A stretch of 5,713 bases of DNA. It comes from Akkermansiaceae bacterium (lineage in GTDB: Bacteria > Verrucomicrobiota > Verrucomicrobiia > Verrucomicrobiales > Akkermansiaceae). Position numbers and translations under genes: made by a program. How positions within the stretch are numbered: position 1 is the first letter of the stretch; each line of letters starts with the position of its first letter. Of this stretch, positions 5,394 to 5,713 are shown piece after piece. The notes beneath the pieces are model-generated. The model was not told where the DNA came from, ran no database searches, and saw only the letters and a program-made list of their open reading frames with translations. The stretch spans positions 1 to 5,713 of the forward strand of contig JARFPV010000586.1 of the NCBI GenBank assembly GCA_029288115.1, read 5' to 3'.

Positions 5394-5713
5394 ATGAAAA
5401 CACACATACTCCCTAAATTACCAATCTCAGCTCTTGCGGGCATCGCTTTCGCCAGCTCAGCCTCCGGTGCGATCCTTGTTTATGAGGGTTTCCAGTATAG
5501 TAATGTTAACGACGAACTCCAGTCGGTCACTTCGGTAGACACTGACGCAGAAGGATTGGTTGCTGGTGGATGGACTGAGAATCTGCTCAACGCCCAGCAG
5601 ATGTATTTGAAATCGGGTAACCTGAACTTTAGCAACTTGCCTGCTAATGGGAACCATATCGGCTATGAAACCAATAATGGCAATGATATCTTCTCTCGTG
5701 TTATGACCACGAC
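5394..5713 (+). CDS. N-terminal part of a secreted protein, possibly another PEP-CTERM-type surface protein (3' truncated)
   Basis: ATG at 5394 opens a frame that runs off the window end, giving 106 residues. The start is fixed by the repeat: it aligns with the GTG start of the PEP-CTERM gene and shares MKTH. Residues 1-25 form a signal peptide (hydrophobic ISALAGIAFASSASG, cleavage after ASG or SGA). The mature start AILVYEGFQYSN, followed by GGWTENLLNAQQMYL and SGNLNFSNLPANGNHIGYE, resembles the opening of large beta-sandwich proteins common in Verrucomicrobia and Planctomycetes, many with a PEP-CTERM tail. That tail would lie outside the window, so the class is an inference. It is preceded by the duplicated promoter and so may belong to the same regulon as the upstream PEP-CTERM gene. 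Confidence 0.8.
   Translation, partial: MKTHILPKLPISALAGIAFASSASGAILVYEGFQYSNVNDELQSVTSVDTDAEGLVAGGWTENLLNAQQMYLKSGNLNFSNLPANGNHIGYETNNGNDIFSRVMTT

Larger units (their letters stand above)
5264..5406 (+). repeat. 143-bp direct repeat, copy 2 (fecR tail, promoter, MKTH codons)
   Basis: Second copy of 4127-4269. The fecR reading frame and stop survive, with one amino-acid change (Ala to Pro). The inverted repeat, the TGTAAC and GGTTA elements and the whole leader are kept. The downstream start codon is ATG here and GTG in copy 1. After MKTH the two downstream genes share no visible similarity, so the duplication end lies just inside the coding region. Confidence 0.97.

Noticed and set aside
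4127..5406. The two 143-bp repeats as ends of an insertion sequence or integron cassette
   Set aside because: They are direct, contain coding and promoter sequence, have no terminal inverted repeats, and no transposase or integrase lies between them.

Overview
The window most likely comes from a member of the Verrucomicrobiota or a close PVC relative. Three things point there: an ECF sigma factor of the Rhodopirellula/Verrucomicrobium type, a FecR-like protein with a very large ectodomain overlapping it by 4 bp, and a secreted protein with a PEP-CTERM tail (PEP, short hydrophobic stretch, RRRK). All genes are on the + strand. No mobile-element gene, tRNA, rRNA or CRISPR array was found.

Layout. 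1-390 is the 3' end of an unassigned, possibly DHH/MYG1-type hydrolase gene. 450-1211 encodes an exported SGNH/GDSL hydrolase, followed by a hairpin plus T-run terminator. 1348-1896 (sigma factor) and 1893-4160 (FecR/anti-sigma-like membrane protein) form a translationally coupled pair. 4257-5084 encodes a PEP-CTERM surface or exported protein with a strong terminator. 5085-5393 has no conventional gene but is dense with structure: terminator, a 30-nt hairpin, the only strong Shine-Dalgarno noticed, a 27-codon chimeric mini-ORF, and a second copy of the fecR-tail/promoter region. 5394 to the window end is the start of another secreted protein.

The most notable observation is a 143-bp direct repeat (4127-4269 and 5264-5406, 136/143 identical by eye). 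It holds the last codons of fecR, the intergenic region and the first four codons (MKTH) of the next gene, and it places the same upstream region in front of two otherwise unrelated secreted-protein genes. Within it, TGTAAC-N17-GGTTA followed by YCYAGTG also occurs, with identical spacing, immediately before the sigma gene. The simplest model is an autoregulated ECF sigma/FecR switch that controls its own gene and one or more exported proteins through a shared promoter, with the promoter duplicated to recruit a second target. This is an inference from sequence and needs expression data.
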